Positions 48,367 to 58,896 are shown, counted from the first letter of the stretch. The stretch is 64,000 nucleotides of DNA from Caldilineaceae bacterium (GCA_026708085.1 JAPOVP010000079.1:45512-109511); one strand, 5' to 3'. Numbers and translations are program-made. Notes: generated by a model from the letters alone, not told the origin.

Positions 48367-49619
48367 ATCGCACCCGTGTATTCCTTGTCACCGTCCTTTC
48401 GGCGGCGGCCCTTTTCGTAGTCGGTACCCTGGCTTGGCGAACCATTAGCGGTGAGGGCGGCGGCTCTGGCTTGGCAGCCACCCGCCCTGAGATCATTCGC
48501 ATTCGGGTCGTGGCCGCCGTACCTGTGGAACAGTGGGTGAGTGCGGCAGCTGAAGAGTTCAAGGCCGATGGCCGCAGCACTGAAGGCACGACCATCGAAG
48601 TCGAAGTTATCCCCATGGATGGCCTTGTTGCGCTGGGCAAGTGGGAGCGTAACAGTTTTGCAGCGCTGGACAGAGAGGTACTCCCCGGAGAGCTGCACCG
48701 TGACGAGCACGAAGCCCTCCAAGACTTTCCAACCGTTTGGATTGCCGATGGCCGCTATCTTGTGGAAATCGCCAACGCGTCATTTCGGGGACAGTTTGGG
48801 CAAGACCGGTTCCTGAGCGACGGCCAGTATCGCGTCAGGCCACTGGCAAAGACGCTTCTCGTCTGGGGTCTTTTTCGAAGCAGGGGGGTACCTCTGCTCG
48901 AAAATCTCGGCCCCATTTCATGGTCCACTGTTCACAAAGCAGCCGGCGCCCCAACGGGTTGGAAGGAGTTGGGCGGCGACCCCGCCTGGGGCAACTTCAA
49001 GTTGGCGGTCTCCGCTTCTGGCGGCAGTGTGAGCGGTTCGGCAGCCATCATAGCGGCGGCTGGAGAGTTCTTCGAGAAGGCGGAAGTTACGGTTGAAGAC
49101 GTCTCGGACCCTAGTTTCGCCATTTGGCTGACGGAGCTATTGGAAGCGGCGACCGACCTCAGCGGAGGAGGCACGAGCACTGCAGAAAGCGCGGCCATAT
49201 TCGGCTACACAGCGGGTGACGGCGGGCAGTTCCTGGAGAGCGAATTGCTCCAGAATATGGAGGGCATCCAAACGCGCTGGCAGGAGCCGATAGTCCTTCA
49301 CTATCCAAGTGTGACGACCTGGTTTGACTTTCCTTTTGCGATCTGGGTAGGCCCTGAGACTTCAGCGTTACAGAAGAATGCAGCGCTGGCGTTCCAAGAG
49401 TTCTTGCTCAGTGAAGCTCAACAGCAAAGGGCGCTCGAGTTCGGATTGCGTCCGGTCGATCCCGGTGTGGCAGTCGACGCCGAGGCGGGCAGTCTCTTTG
49501 AACGCTGGCAACGATTGGGTGTTCAGAAGGAAGTTCTCGCCGTTGAGGAGATGCGTCCAGCGAATCGGGACGTCCTGTCTGCGCTTGCCCGCTGGCGGGA
49601 TCTGAATGAAGGACAATGA
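48363..49619 (+). CDS. Periplasmic substrate-binding-like protein
   Basis: MNRTRVFLVTVLSAAALFVVGTLAW leader; IRVVAAVPVEQWVSAAAEEFKADG PBP-II-like start; ATGA-coupled to both neighbours. Confidence 0.6.
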   Translation: MNRTRVFLVTVLSAAALFVVGTLAWRTISGEGGGSGLAATRPEIIRIRVVAAVPVEQWVSAAAEEFKADGRSTEGTTIEVEVIPMDGLVALGKWERNSFAALDREVLPGELHRDEHEALQDFPTVWIADGRYLVEIANASFRGQFGQDRFLSDGQYRVRPLAKTLLVWGLFRSRGVPLLENLGPISWSTVHKAAGAPTGWKELGGDPAWGNFKLAVSASGGSVSGSAAIIAAAGEFFEKAEVTVEDVSDPSFAIWLTELLEAATDLSGGGTSTAESAAIFGYTAGDGGQFLESELLQNMEGIQTRWQEPIVLHYPSVTTWFDFPFAIWVGPETSALQKNAALAFQEFLLSEAQQQRALEFGLRPVDPGVAVDAEAGSLFERWQRLGVQKEVLAVEEMRPANRDVLSALARWRDLNEGQ

Positions 49620-51508
49620 GCGACGAACAGGGCGGGACGGAACGAGAACTCACAGAGTCGACCATGGAGGCGGGCAAGCAAATTTCGTCCCGCCGGCATC
49701 TCTTCGCATTGGCGGCGGTGGGCAGTTTTCTGTTCTGCGCTTGCGGGTTGACAACGGTGCGAGCTGGGAGCTGGGTAGCCGATGCCCTGACAGGGCGTGG
49801 GACGGCAACATCCGGAAGTGGTAGTACAGTTCCCGCTGACTGGCCTGCTACGAGCGCAGCGTTAACGATAGCGGTGTCCCCATCTATGGCAGGAACGCTG
49901 AGGGAACTTGCCCAGAGCTTTAACAACCTACGATATCGCACACCGGACGGCGAACTGATGGAGGTTGAGCTGGTTACGCGTTCCTCACGCGAGATGGTTG
50001 AGGAATCGGTGCAGCAGCCAGCATTTCAGGCCGTCACGCCGGACAGTTCGCTGTGGCTGGGGCTGATTAATCAGCGATGGGCACAGCTGTTTCCTGAGGA
50101 GAGCGGCATTCTGCCGGCTGGCCGGGTTGGACGGCCCACGCTTTTTGCTGTGAGCCCGGTCGTCATTGCGGTACCTTTGGATATCGCACAGCAGTTGGGC
50201 TGGCCGCAACAGTCGATCGGATGGAAAGAGGTCCACGCCCGGGCGGCCTCTCTCACAGGGGAGTTCAGTTGGGGCCATCCCGGTCCGAGTAATACGGCAG
50301 GCGTTGCCGCGACACTGTCCAAGTTCTATGCTGGAGCCGGTCTAACGCGTGGATTGACAGAGGAGATCGCGACGCAGCCCTACGTCCTTGAGTACGTCCA
50401 GCAGGCTGAGAGCGCAGCGTATGTTCTCGGTGCAGGGGGGTGGGCCGGCGACGGACACTCCCCGGTGGAAGGCAGCGAACGCGCAGACGATGATGTAAAC
50501 GGTGTGCGCCTCGACGCCTACGTAACACAGGAGCAGTCAGTAGTTGCCTGGAACCGGTCCTCCGGTCGCGGCCCTTCGTCGCTTTCAGGCATGGACAGTG
50601 CCGGACATTTCCTTCCGGATGGACTGTTGACGGCCATCTACCCTAAAGAGGGAACGCTCTGGGCTGACCATCCTCTTGCATTGCTGGAATTGGATGGAAG
50701 GGCAGGTCCTGCCGTGACACCGAACCAGCGCAGCACATATCGGGCGTTCACTGAATTTCTTCTCGGTGAAGAGAGCCAGTCTGCCCTGCTGGAAGCCGGG
50801 TTCAGGCCGGTCGACCTCAATATTGACCTGCAGGCGGAGTCCAGCCCATTCGCCGAGACGGGAACTGTGAATCCTCTGCTGCCGCAGACGCTCATGCCCG
50901 TGGCGTCACAAACGGTCCTGGAAGTGGTGTTGGATGCCTGGCGTCTGTCGTTGCCCCCAGTAAGGATATTGCTGGTTGTCGATACTAGCGAGTCGATGGC
51001 AGGGGGCAAGCTTGCCAGAACGAAAGCGGCCTTGCACGGCTTCGTGGACCAGATAAGAGGGGACGGCGATATGGTGGGGCTGGTGGAGTTTGGCTCCGGC
51101 GTACAGCGATTTGGGGATTTGTATCAATTGGACGCGGAAGGACGGCGTCACATTTCCCTTCTGATCGAAGGTATGGAAGCCGGGGGCTCCACTAGACTGA
51201 TCGATGCGGTGTGGTCGGCGTACAGTGAACTCTCAGAGCTGGCCGATGCCGATGCCACTTACGTGATCGTGGTGTTGACCGACGGACGCGATAACGATAG
51301 CGAACACCGATTGCGCAATTTGCAACGGGCAGTTTTGGAGGCGGGCAGTCCTGTGTCCATTCACACAGTAGGCTTTGGACGGAACGCTGATGGAAGACTG
51401 ATGAAGGAGCTGGCACTGATAGGCGGAGGCCAATTCTATCGGGCCGATGAAATGACGGTTGAAGAAGTATATCGCAAGATTGCGGCAAGTATTCAGAGGG
51501 AGGACTGA
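49616..51508 (+). CDS. Substrate-binding-like domain fused to von Willebrand factor type A (VWA) domain, secreted lipoprotein
   Basis: LFCACG lipobox-like; LTIAVSPSMAGTLRELAQSFN PBP-II-like; ILLVVDTSESMAGGKL (MIDAS DxSxS), VIVVLTDGRDND. Confidence 0.85.
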   Translation: MSDEQGGTERELTESTMEAGKQISSRRHLFALAAVGSFLFCACGLTTVRAGSWVADALTGRGTATSGSGSTVPADWPATSAALTIAVSPSMAGTLRELAQSFNNLRYRTPDGELMEVELVTRSSREMVEESVQQPAFQAVTPDSSLWLGLINQRWAQLFPEESGILPAGRVGRPTLFAVSPVVIAVPLDIAQQLGWPQQSIGWKEVHARAASLTGEFSWGHPGPSNTAGVAATLSKFYAGAGLTRGLTEEIATQPYVLEYVQQAESAAYVLGAGGWAGDGHSPVEGSERADDDVNGVRLDAYVTQEQSVVAWNRSSGRGPSSLSGMDSAGHFLPDGLLTAIYPKEGTLWADHPLALLELDGRAGPAVTPNQRSTYRAFTEFLLGEESQSALLEAGFRPVDLNIDLQAESSPFAETGTVNPLLPQTLMPVASQTVLEVVLDAWRLSLPPVRILLVVDTSESMAGGKLARTKAALHGFVDQIRGDGDMVGLVEFGSGVQRFGDLYQLDAEGRRHISLLIEGMEAGGSTRLIDAVWSAYSELSELADADATYVIVVLTDGRDNDSEHRLRNLQRAVLEAGSPVSIHTVGFGRNADGRLMKELALIGGGQFYRADEMTVEEVYRKIAASIQRED

Positions 51509-51560
51509 CCGGGCGCCAAACTCCCCAACTTTCGGCATCCTGTTTGCCTCTTGAATACAG

Positions 51561-52751
51561 TTGAGGCTTCCCCAGCCGCCTCGCCAGGGGACCAGGACTT
51601 TGCAACGACTTTCCAAAGTTTATCTTGTACTGACAACAGTTCTACTAACTGCTACCCTTTCCTCGGCTTGCAGAGGCTCAAGGGGCGGTTTGCATTCCGG
51701 CGAGGTTATCGTCTATGTCGCGGTGCCACTAAGCGGCGAATGGGCGGAGGCGGGGCAGTCGGCGCTGGGCGGGGTGCGGTTGGCGGTGGAGGAGATCAAT
51801 CGGGAGGGGGGACTGCTGGGCCGGCGAGTAGTCGTCAGGGCGAAGGATGACCGCTCTGACAGCGACGCAGCTCTGGCCATCGCAAGAGAGATCGGGCAGG
51901 CCATCGACCGGGGAGAACGGATTGCAGGCATCATCGGCCACATAGATGCCGACGCGGCCATGTCAGCAATCCCATTTTATGAAGAGATGGGGCTCGTCCT
52001 GATCACTCCAGGGACAGGTATGCGATCTCTTACACATTTTGGGTACAGTTCGATTTTTCGCATAAATGCCAACGATAGCGTTCAGGCTGCTCACAGTGCT
52101 CGTTTTCTCGTGGAACAGATTGAGGCGGGACGCGTTGCCGTGATCGGTGTTAATTCAGAGTGCGGCAGGGAACTGGCGAATCTGGTGGCAGATAGTCTAA
52201 GAGGGTTCGGAGCACCGCCAGCGATCCATGTAGAGGTAGAAGAAGGGCAGCGTGACTATTCGGAGTTGGCGATGCAGATCCGGGAAGCCGAGGCCGACGC
52301 AGTTTACTTCGCCGGCTCGGCGAGAGAGGCATTCTACCTGGTCAGCAGCTTGAAGGCGGCCACATTTCGTGAACCGGTGCTAGCCAGCGACGGTGCGTTT
52401 CTGTCACCGGTCACAGGTGGAGAAGATGGCTCTCTTGAAGGACTGTACGTAAGTGCGCTGGCACCAAGCCCCGAAAGAGTTGCCGAAATCGACTGGATCG
52501 AGACCTACCGGGTGGTCGTGCGCCGTGATCCCGGTCCATTCTCGATCAATGGTTATGTAGCGATGCAGGTGCTTGCGGCGGGCGTCCGTGCGGCCAACTC
52601 ATTTAAGGGGAGAGCGGTCGCCCAGGCAATCCGCGAGACCGGGGCAGAGACGCCGTTTGGGCCGAAGCGATTCAGCGCCAACGGCGACTGGTTAGATTCT
52701 CGAATCTGGATCTACAGGGTGGAAGAGGGGGAGTTTCGACAGTTAGAGTAG
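51561..52751 (+). CDS. Branched-chain amino acid-type (LivK/PBP-I) ABC substrate-binding lipoprotein
   Basis: VYVAVPLSGEWAEAGQSALGGVRLAVEEINREGGLLGRRV; FEE-type ligand-binding family 6 features; non-ATG start likely. Confidence 0.88.
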   Translation: MRLPQPPRQGTRTLQRLSKVYLVLTTVLLTATLSSACRGSRGGLHSGEVIVYVAVPLSGEWAEAGQSALGGVRLAVEEINREGGLLGRRVVVRAKDDRSDSDAALAIAREIGQAIDRGERIAGIIGHIDADAAMSAIPFYEEMGLVLITPGTGMRSLTHFGYSSIFRINANDSVQAAHSARFLVEQIEAGRVAVIGVNSECGRELANLVADSLRGFGAPPAIHVEVEEGQRDYSELAMQIREAEADAVYFAGSAREAFYLVSSLKAATFREPVLASDGAFLSPVTGGEDGSLEGLYVSALAPSPERVAEIDWIETYRVVVRRDPGPFSINGYVAMQVLAAGVRAANSFKGRAVAQAIRETGAETPFGPKRFSANGDWLDSRIWIYRVEEGEFRQLE

Positions 52752-52867
52752 GGCGGATTGAAATGTTGGAGCCTCGAATTACCACCACGCCGGTATGCGT
52801 TCCCTCAGATTCCTTTAAGTCCCTTGGGGCGGAAGCGTCTCAGTCCGACAAGGCTGCCTAACCTTCC

Positions 52868-54001
52868 TCAGCAAACGCCATTCCCTTGCTCAATGACGAA
52901 AATCCCGATCGTATAGGCGAAGTAGAGGGTCAGCATCAGGGCCCCCTTCCAGCGGTTTACGACGTGGGGCGGCCGCAGAACGAGGAGCAGGGGAAGAGCG
53001 GCGACCACGAGCATGGCGGGGAAGTCCACGCAACGCATGCTCAGGGGGGCAGGTAGTGCCCGGACGCCTGCCGTGATGCCAACGATCGCCAGCATGTTAA
53101 AGAGATTGCTGCCGACGAGATTGCCCAGAGCGATGTCGCCGCGCTTGTACAGGATTGCCACCACGGAGGCTGCCAGTTCGGGCAGGCTCGTCCCCAAGGC
53201 GACCAGACTGAGTCCGATCACGAGCTCACTCACGCCAAAGTATCTGGCGATGAAGGTAGCCGAGTCAACGAGAAGATCAGCACCGTAGACAAGAACAGAG
53301 ATGCCGATCACAACCATGCCTATGTCGCGCAGCAAGAGTGAGCGGAGGAGACCGGAAATGGCGGCAGGGAGCAGCGGATTCCTGGTTGCGTGGGCGATTC
53401 TTTTCTGCGACTGTATCAGATCGGATGCGGCGTCTTCTGGCTGGCTGTCAGTAGATTCAATGGCTTCGTTCGCCGAGGAATCTGCGTCTGCGTCCCCACC
53501 TATGAACTCAAGTGCTTCGCTTTCTTTTTCCTCGGCTAGCGAACGGCTGCCTATGTAGCTCCAGTAGATGAATCCAAGCAGGCCCAGGAAGAGAAGAATC
53601 CCCTCCCAGCGAGCAATGTGCCCGTCCCATGCCATAGCAGTGAACAGCAACGAAACACCGATCATAAGGGGGTATTCGCGCTGGATCAACTGACGGTCGA
53701 CGGTGAGAGGGCGCAGTATGGTGACAACACCGAGGATCAGGGCCAGGTTTGCAATGTTGCTGCCGACGACGTTGCCGATGGCCAGGTTGGCCTTGCTGCC
53801 ACCCTGAAGGTTGGCTATCAGGCTGACGACCAGTTCGGGAAGACTGGTGCCGAAGGCCACGACGGTCAGTCCGATAACGACCAGAGGAATGTTCAGACGG
53901 ACGGCCAGTCGACTGGCGCCGCGCACAAGGAAATCGGCTCCGCCGGTCAGGAATGCGAAGCCGACAAGAAAGAGGAGTATGTTGAAGAATAGGGAGTTCA
54001 T
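52868..54001 (-). CDS. Calcium/sodium antiporter (CaCA family, YrbG-like)
   Basis: VIGLTVVAFGTSLPELVVSLIA and VIGLSLVALGTSLPELAASVVA (duplicated alpha-repeats). Confidence 0.92.
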   Translation of the reverse strand: MNSLFFNILLFLVGFAFLTGGADFLVRGASRLAVRLNIPLVVIGLTVVAFGTSLPELVVSLIANLQGGSKANLAIGNVVGSNIANLALILGVVTILRPLTVDRQLIQREYPLMIGVSLLFTAMAWDGHIARWEGILLFLGLLGFIYWSYIGSRSLAEEKESEALEFIGGDADADSSANEAIESTDSQPEDAASDLIQSQKRIAHATRNPLLPAAISGLLRSLLLRDIGMVVIGISVLVYGADLLVDSATFIARYFGVSELVIGLSLVALGTSLPELAASVVAILYKRGDIALGNLVGSNLFNMLAIVGITAGVRALPAPLSMRCVDFPAMLVVAALPLLLVLRPPHVVNRWKGALMLTLYFAYTIGIFVIEQGNGVC

Positions 54002-54082
54002 TTTGGCGACAACCGACCAGGCCGCGGCCCTCTTGATGGACTTGTCTCAGCGTTTGGCGGCGGTGCAAACGACGTGATGCGC

Positions 54083-55648
54083 TCACCCGGCAACGGGCGA
54101 CACATCGCAGACAAAGCGGCCCTGCATACTCCACGGGCCGGTCCACGTGATCTGCGCTTCGACAAGGCGCCCGTGTAGATCCCCTGAGCGGTCGTCAGCA
54201 TTGACGAAAACGAGCTTGTTCTGGCGCGTGCGGCCGCGCCACTTGCCTTTGTGCTTTCCTTCTATGAGCAGTTCGACTGATTCGCCAAGAAGGCGGGCGT
54301 TGATTTCCCCGCAGACCTGCTCTTGGAGTTGCTCGAGCGCCTTGTGACGGCGGACCTTTTCTTCCTCCGGAACGTCATCTTCCATGCGCCGTTCGCTTAC
54401 TGTTCCCGGGCGTGGACTGTAGCGAGCCAAGTGCGCTTTATCCAGCTTCAGGTCGGCGAGGATTTGGTGCGTCTCGTCGAACTGTGCGGCGCTCTCCCCG
54501 CAGAAGCCGACGATGATGTCGGTATTGATGGCGGCCTGGGGAACGGTCTCACGAATGTGTTTGATCAGACGGCGATACTGGGCCTGTGTGTAGCCTCGCT
54601 TCATACGCGCCAGGACCTCGTCATTGCCGGCCTGGATAGGAACTTCGATGTGCTCGCACACTTTGGGCAGGTCGCGTACGGCCTCAAGGATTCTGTCCGA
54701 CATGTAGTTGGGGTGGCTGGTCAGGAAGCGGATGCGCCAGAGCCCTTGTATTTCGTGGACAGCGTGGAGGAGGTCGGCCAGATCCGGTTTGCCAGGCTCC
54801 GGATTCTCGGCCGAAGCGCCGTTACGCCAGTCATGGCCATAGCGGTCGACGATCTGGCCGAGGAGAGTGACCTCGCGGACGCCCTGAGCGACCAGGCCCC
54901 GGACTTCGTCGACGATTTCGTGCACTGGACGGCTGCGCTCGATGCCGCGGCGGAAAGGGATGATGCAGAAGGTGCAGGCGTGGCTGCAGCCGTAGACGAC
55001 GGGCACGTGGGCGGTTACGGCGGCTTCACCGTTCATGCTGAGGCGCCGGATTGACTGACCGGCGACGGGCGGTTGCACGCCACCCTGCAAGGCGTGGCGG
55101 TGGGCCAGCTGTTCCTTCTCGATGAGAGTGGATTCGGCCGCGATCTCGTCCTGCTGCAGGAAGGTGATCAGGGGGGCCGGCTCGCTGGGGGGCATGAAGA
55201 CGTCGACGTGCGGAAAGCGGTCCTGGAGTTGCGGACTGGGTTTGACGCCCACCATACAACCCATTAGCGCCAGGGTTCGGTTGGACCGGGCACGTTTCCA
55301 GGGTTTAAGGTTGCTGGCCTTACCGATTCCCTTGTCTTCGGCGCTTTGCCGCACAACGCAGGTGTTGAGAACGACGATATCGGCGTCATCCATCGCCTCG
55401 GTGGGACGGTATCCGATCCTTTCCAACTCCGCGGCCACATGATTGGAGTCGGCGACATTCATCTGGCAGCCGATGGTCCAGATGTGGTATGCGCCTCTGC
55501 TTCCTGTTGCCGGCATGGAAGCCGCCGGCGTGTGGAACTCAGGAAGCGGGGCCTGATTCAATACGATTGTGTCCGGAGTCCCGTCAGGCTTAAGAGAAGT
55601 TGCCAGCTCGAAAATCTCAGGATTCGGATCGGGATTGCGCTCGGACAT
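54083..55648 (-). CDS. miaB: tRNA-2-methylthio-N6-dimethylallyladenosine synthase
   Basis: YHIWTIGCQMNVADS; VVYGCSHACTFCIIPFRRGIERSRP (CxxxCxxC); TRAM-like C-terminus; SD gaggag before ATG at 55648. Confidence 0.92.
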   Translation of the reverse strand: MSERNPDPNPEIFELATSLKPDGTPDTIVLNQAPLPEFHTPAASMPATGSRGAYHIWTIGCQMNVADSNHVAAELERIGYRPTEAMDDADIVVLNTCVVRQSAEDKGIGKASNLKPWKRARSNRTLALMGCMVGVKPSPQLQDRFPHVDVFMPPSEPAPLITFLQQDEIAAESTLIEKEQLAHRHALQGGVQPPVAGQSIRRLSMNGEAAVTAHVPVVYGCSHACTFCIIPFRRGIERSRPVHEIVDEVRGLVAQGVREVTLLGQIVDRYGHDWRNGASAENPEPGKPDLADLLHAVHEIQGLWRIRFLTSHPNYMSDRILEAVRDLPKVCEHIEVPIQAGNDEVLARMKRGYTQAQYRRLIKHIRETVPQAAINTDIIVGFCGESAAQFDETHQILADLKLDKAHLARYSPRPGTVSERRMEDDVPEEEKVRRHKALEQLQEQVCGEINARLLGESVELLIEGKHKGKWRGRTRQNKLVFVNADDRSGDLHGRLVEAQITWTGPWSMQGRFVCDVSPVAG

Positions 55649-55734
55649 TTTCTCCTCTTCAAAAGGCAGCGGTTCTTTCACGGCGAGACGCGTACCTTAT
55701 TCGGAATGTATTCTATCGATGTGAGGGCACTTGG

Positions 55735-57342
55735 TCAAAAACTGGGGCCGTCACTGCCGGTCGATAGCGTTTGCAGAAGCTCCTTCTGCAGCTCCCACAG
55801 ACTCTCGCTGACTGAGACGTCGTACGGCTCCGGATCGATCAGTTTGCGTACGCCCTCATCAAGTTCGGCCACATCTGCCTGGCGTCGGGCCCGGATCGCC
55901 TCAAGGGAAGGTCTTTCGCACGCCATTTGCCCTTCAATAAGGACGTCAGACAGCAGCGGTTCGATGCGGGAAATGCTCGCGTAGGGCAGACTCCTTCGTT
56001 TGGTCGAATCACGTGGATGGAGCAGTTGAATGTTAGAGCTGTCCTGCAGATTTGCAGGGTTACGCCGGCCGTAGCAGTTCTGCCACTCTTTGGCCGGGTC
56101 CTCCTTGTTGAGAGTCAAGAGGTCGGCGGTAGCCAGGCCGCGCGAGTCGACAATGCGCCAAACTCGCTTGTTGCCGGGAATCGCCGTCTTTCCAGGTTCC
56201 TCCGAGAACTTGGTAGTCGGTTGCCAGCCTTCTTTTACTTTCAGGCCAACCAGTTTGTAGACGCCACCCAATGAACTGTCCCCCTCGGAAGTGATGAGGC
56301 GGGTCCCTACGCCGTATACGAGGCGGCGAACGATGCTGTCGGCGTCCTGGCCATTGCGGGCGGCCTCATGAGCAATTTGTAGTTTTATTTTCCGGATTGC
56401 CAGTTCATCCAGTCGATCTGAAAGCACGATGGAGGCGTTGGGAAAACCTGATTCGTCCAGCATTTGGGCGACTCTCGTACTCAGATGAGCGAGATCGCCT
56501 GAGTCGAGGCGCACGCCGACGGGCGCAAACCCTTTCTGCCTCAGTTTTTCGAAAACGCGAATCGCGTTGGGCACACCGCACTCCAGCGTATCGATCGTAT
56601 CTACGAGAAGCAAACATTCGTCGGGATAGACATCGGCGTAGGCCTGAAACGCGTCGAGTTCGGTCATGCCCTGGGCCAGGAAGGCCTGTACAAGTGAATG
56701 GGCGTGCGTGCCTTTTGGTGGATAGCCCAGGGCGTGTGAGATACCGGCGTTGGAGGAGAAGTCGGCGCCGCCGATCAGTGCTGCGCGCGTGCCTGCGTTG
56801 CCGCCGCGGTCATGGGCGCGGCGCACTCCGAACTCGAGCACCAACGCGTCGCCGGCGCTCTCACGAACGCGGGCCGCCTTGGTGGCGATGAGTGTCTGGT
56901 AGTTGAGCATGTTCAGCAGGGGCGTTTCCAGTATCTGGGCAAGGGCGAGAGGGCCGGTCACCACAGTCAGAGGAACGTGCGCGTGGACTACCCGCCCTTC
57001 GGGAATCGCCTGGATCGAGATGCCGCCAAAGTCACCGTGCTGGTGCAGCCAGGAGAGGAAGTCCTCGGCAAATAGCGGGCGTCCGGTACGGGAGGTCATT
57101 CCCCGCATCAGCGAGATTTCTTCCTTACGGCAACGGACTTCCTCCATCCAGTCGAGTAGCCACTCCAGCCCGGCATTGACACAGAAGCCGGCCCGGTGCT
57201 CGCCGTAGTCCGGGTAGTTGCGAAAGAAGTGGTCGAACTGGGCCTGCCGTTCGTGCATTCCGAGGCGAAAATACAACTGCGCCATCGTCAGTTGATACTG
57301 ATCGGTAAACAGAATGCCCTCAGCTGTGGAACGGTCGTTCAT
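55735..57342 (-). CDS. pncB: Nicotinate phosphoribosyltransferase
   Basis: FTDQYQLTMAQLYFRLG; LEFGVRRAHDRGGNAGTRAALIGGADFSSN; GVRLDSGDLAHLS. Confidence 0.93.
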   Translation of the reverse strand: MNDRSTAEGILFTDQYQLTMAQLYFRLGMHERQAQFDHFFRNYPDYGEHRAGFCVNAGLEWLLDWMEEVRCRKEEISLMRGMTSRTGRPLFAEDFLSWLHQHGDFGGISIQAIPEGRVVHAHVPLTVVTGPLALAQILETPLLNMLNYQTLIATKAARVRESAGDALVLEFGVRRAHDRGGNAGTRAALIGGADFSSNAGISHALGYPPKGTHAHSLVQAFLAQGMTELDAFQAYADVYPDECLLLVDTIDTLECGVPNAIRVFEKLRQKGFAPVGVRLDSGDLAHLSTRVAQMLDESGFPNASIVLSDRLDELAIRKIKLQIAHEAARNGQDADSIVRRLVYGVGTRLITSEGDSSLGGVYKLVGLKVKEGWQPTTKFSEEPGKTAIPGNKRVWRIVDSRGLATADLLTLNKEDPAKEWQNCYGRRNPANLQDSSNIQLLHPRDSTKRRSLPYASISRIEPLLSDVLIEGQMACERPSLEAIRARRQADVAELDEGVRKLIDPEPYDVSVSESLWELQKELLQTLSTGSDGPSF

Positions 57343-57351
57343 GCGCTCGGT

Positions 57352-58896
57352 TCAGCCGACCAACTGGTCGGAAGTGGGCTCCGCTCAGCAGAACCAGTGT
57401 TCGGTAAGGCGCGGCGGCCGGGGCATGCAGGAGGAGAGAGGCGGCAGAGCGGGGAGTGTGCGACCCGCAGCATTGTGGGCGGCGCATTCGATGCGGTGAA
57501 ATACGCCGTAGGGACTGGCCGCGTCCCCGACAGGATCCGGCAGGTTGCCTCCGGCGGCGCCGGACGAGCCTTCGGCTGTGTAGTCGCCCGCCATTTCGGC
57601 GATGCGGGCTACCTGCTGCTGGAGGGCGTCCATGCGCGGGTCGGGGTGCTGCCAGCGGTAGGTGAAGTTGGCGGCGTCGAGCGTTCCCTTCCATTCGTCA
57701 GCGTCTTCGCCGGAGAGCAGGGCGCTCCCCGGGGGTACGAGCATGCGAATCGAAAGCTGGACTGCGGGCACATGCGGAATCAGGCCCTGTTCCCGGATCC
57801 ATCTCAGCATGAAGAGATAGTCGTCCAGGGTGGTCCAGGGCGTAAAGGGCATCCAGGTTGGCTGGATGGAGAGGCCGGCCGCGTCGACAGCGGCCAGCGC
57901 CTCCTCCATGTGACGGCGAGTGTGGCCCTTTTGGAGGCGTAAGAGGACGCGGTCGCTGGTGGACTCGAAGGCGGAGACGACGAAGGATGCGCCGCATTCA
58001 GCAAGCTCCGGCAGGAGCCGGCGATGTTTGAGCAGGTGTTCGACCTTGGCCGTGAAGTCGAAACTCACGTTGGGGAAGGCGTCGTGGAGGGCACGGGCTA
58101 CTTTGCGGGCGTGGCCGGGGCCGTTGAGGAAGTCGGGGTCGCCGAAGGTGATGTGGCGGGCGCCGCTTTCCACCTGTTGGGCGATGTCTGCGAGCACGGT
58201 CTCGACGGGGACGACGAAAAAGCGGCCGTTGTATACGGGTACGACCGGGCAGTGGCGGCAGGTGTGCAGACAGCCGCGTGTGGCCTCGGTGTAGCCGGCA
58301 GAATAGGCGACCGGTTCTTCGACTTTCCGGCCATTGCCGGCTGCACTTCCATTTGTTGCCGTAGTGGATCCCGGGACGTAATGGGCATAGCTGTCCAGGG
58401 AGGGCAGCGGGTTTCGAACCGGTACAGGCAGTGTGTGCCGGCCCAAATGGGGTGATGCCTCTCGATACGCGGTGGTAAGTCCGGGTACTTCTTCCAGGGG
58501 ACTGCCTGCGTGCAGGGCCTGCGCAAGGCCGACCAGGACCGGCTCGGTTTCACCGGCGATGACCGAGTCGGCGACCCCTTTAAGGCTGTCTCCGGGTTGC
58601 AGCAGATGACGGCGATTGAGCCAGGCGTACAGTCCGAAAAAGCAGAGATGGGCGCCGGGATTTATGGTCCGGGCTTTGTGAGCAGCGTCGACCCCGATGC
58701 GCAGGGCGGTATGCATGGGTACGGCGACAGCAATCAGGTCAGCGCCAGCCGCCTTGGCTGTTGGGAATTCTTCGACGGCCAGGTCGGCAGTTGCGGCGTC
58801 AAGGCCGGCGGCGCGCAGGGCGGCCAGCGGCCACGCCAGGCTGAGAGGCTGGTGACCGAGTTCGTAGCAGGAGATGAGTAGAATTGCGCTGTGCAT
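57352..58896 (-). CDS. B12-binding-domain radical SAM protein, probable selenoprotein with CUAEP-type tail (TGA at 57385-57387 read as Sec)
   Basis: CLHTCRHCPV radical SAM CxxxCxxC; ORF track ends ...TEHWFC at TGA; next codons GCG GAG CCC ACT TCC GAC CAG TTG GTC GGC TGA = A E P T S D Q L V G stop; stem-loop right after the TGA. Confidence 0.8.
57356..57371 (-). promoter_or_regulatory. Candidate bacterial SECIS stem-loop downstream of the in-frame TGA
   Basis: RNA-sense CCGACC-AGUU-GGUCGG; stem begins 13 nt after the UGA and the loop G is 21 nt after it. Confidence 0.55.

Noticed and set aside
57385-57387. TGA as an ordinary stop of the radical SAM gene
   Set aside because: C-TGA-AEP context plus the hairpin match a known Sec-tail pattern too well; still listed as needing selB/selC confirmation
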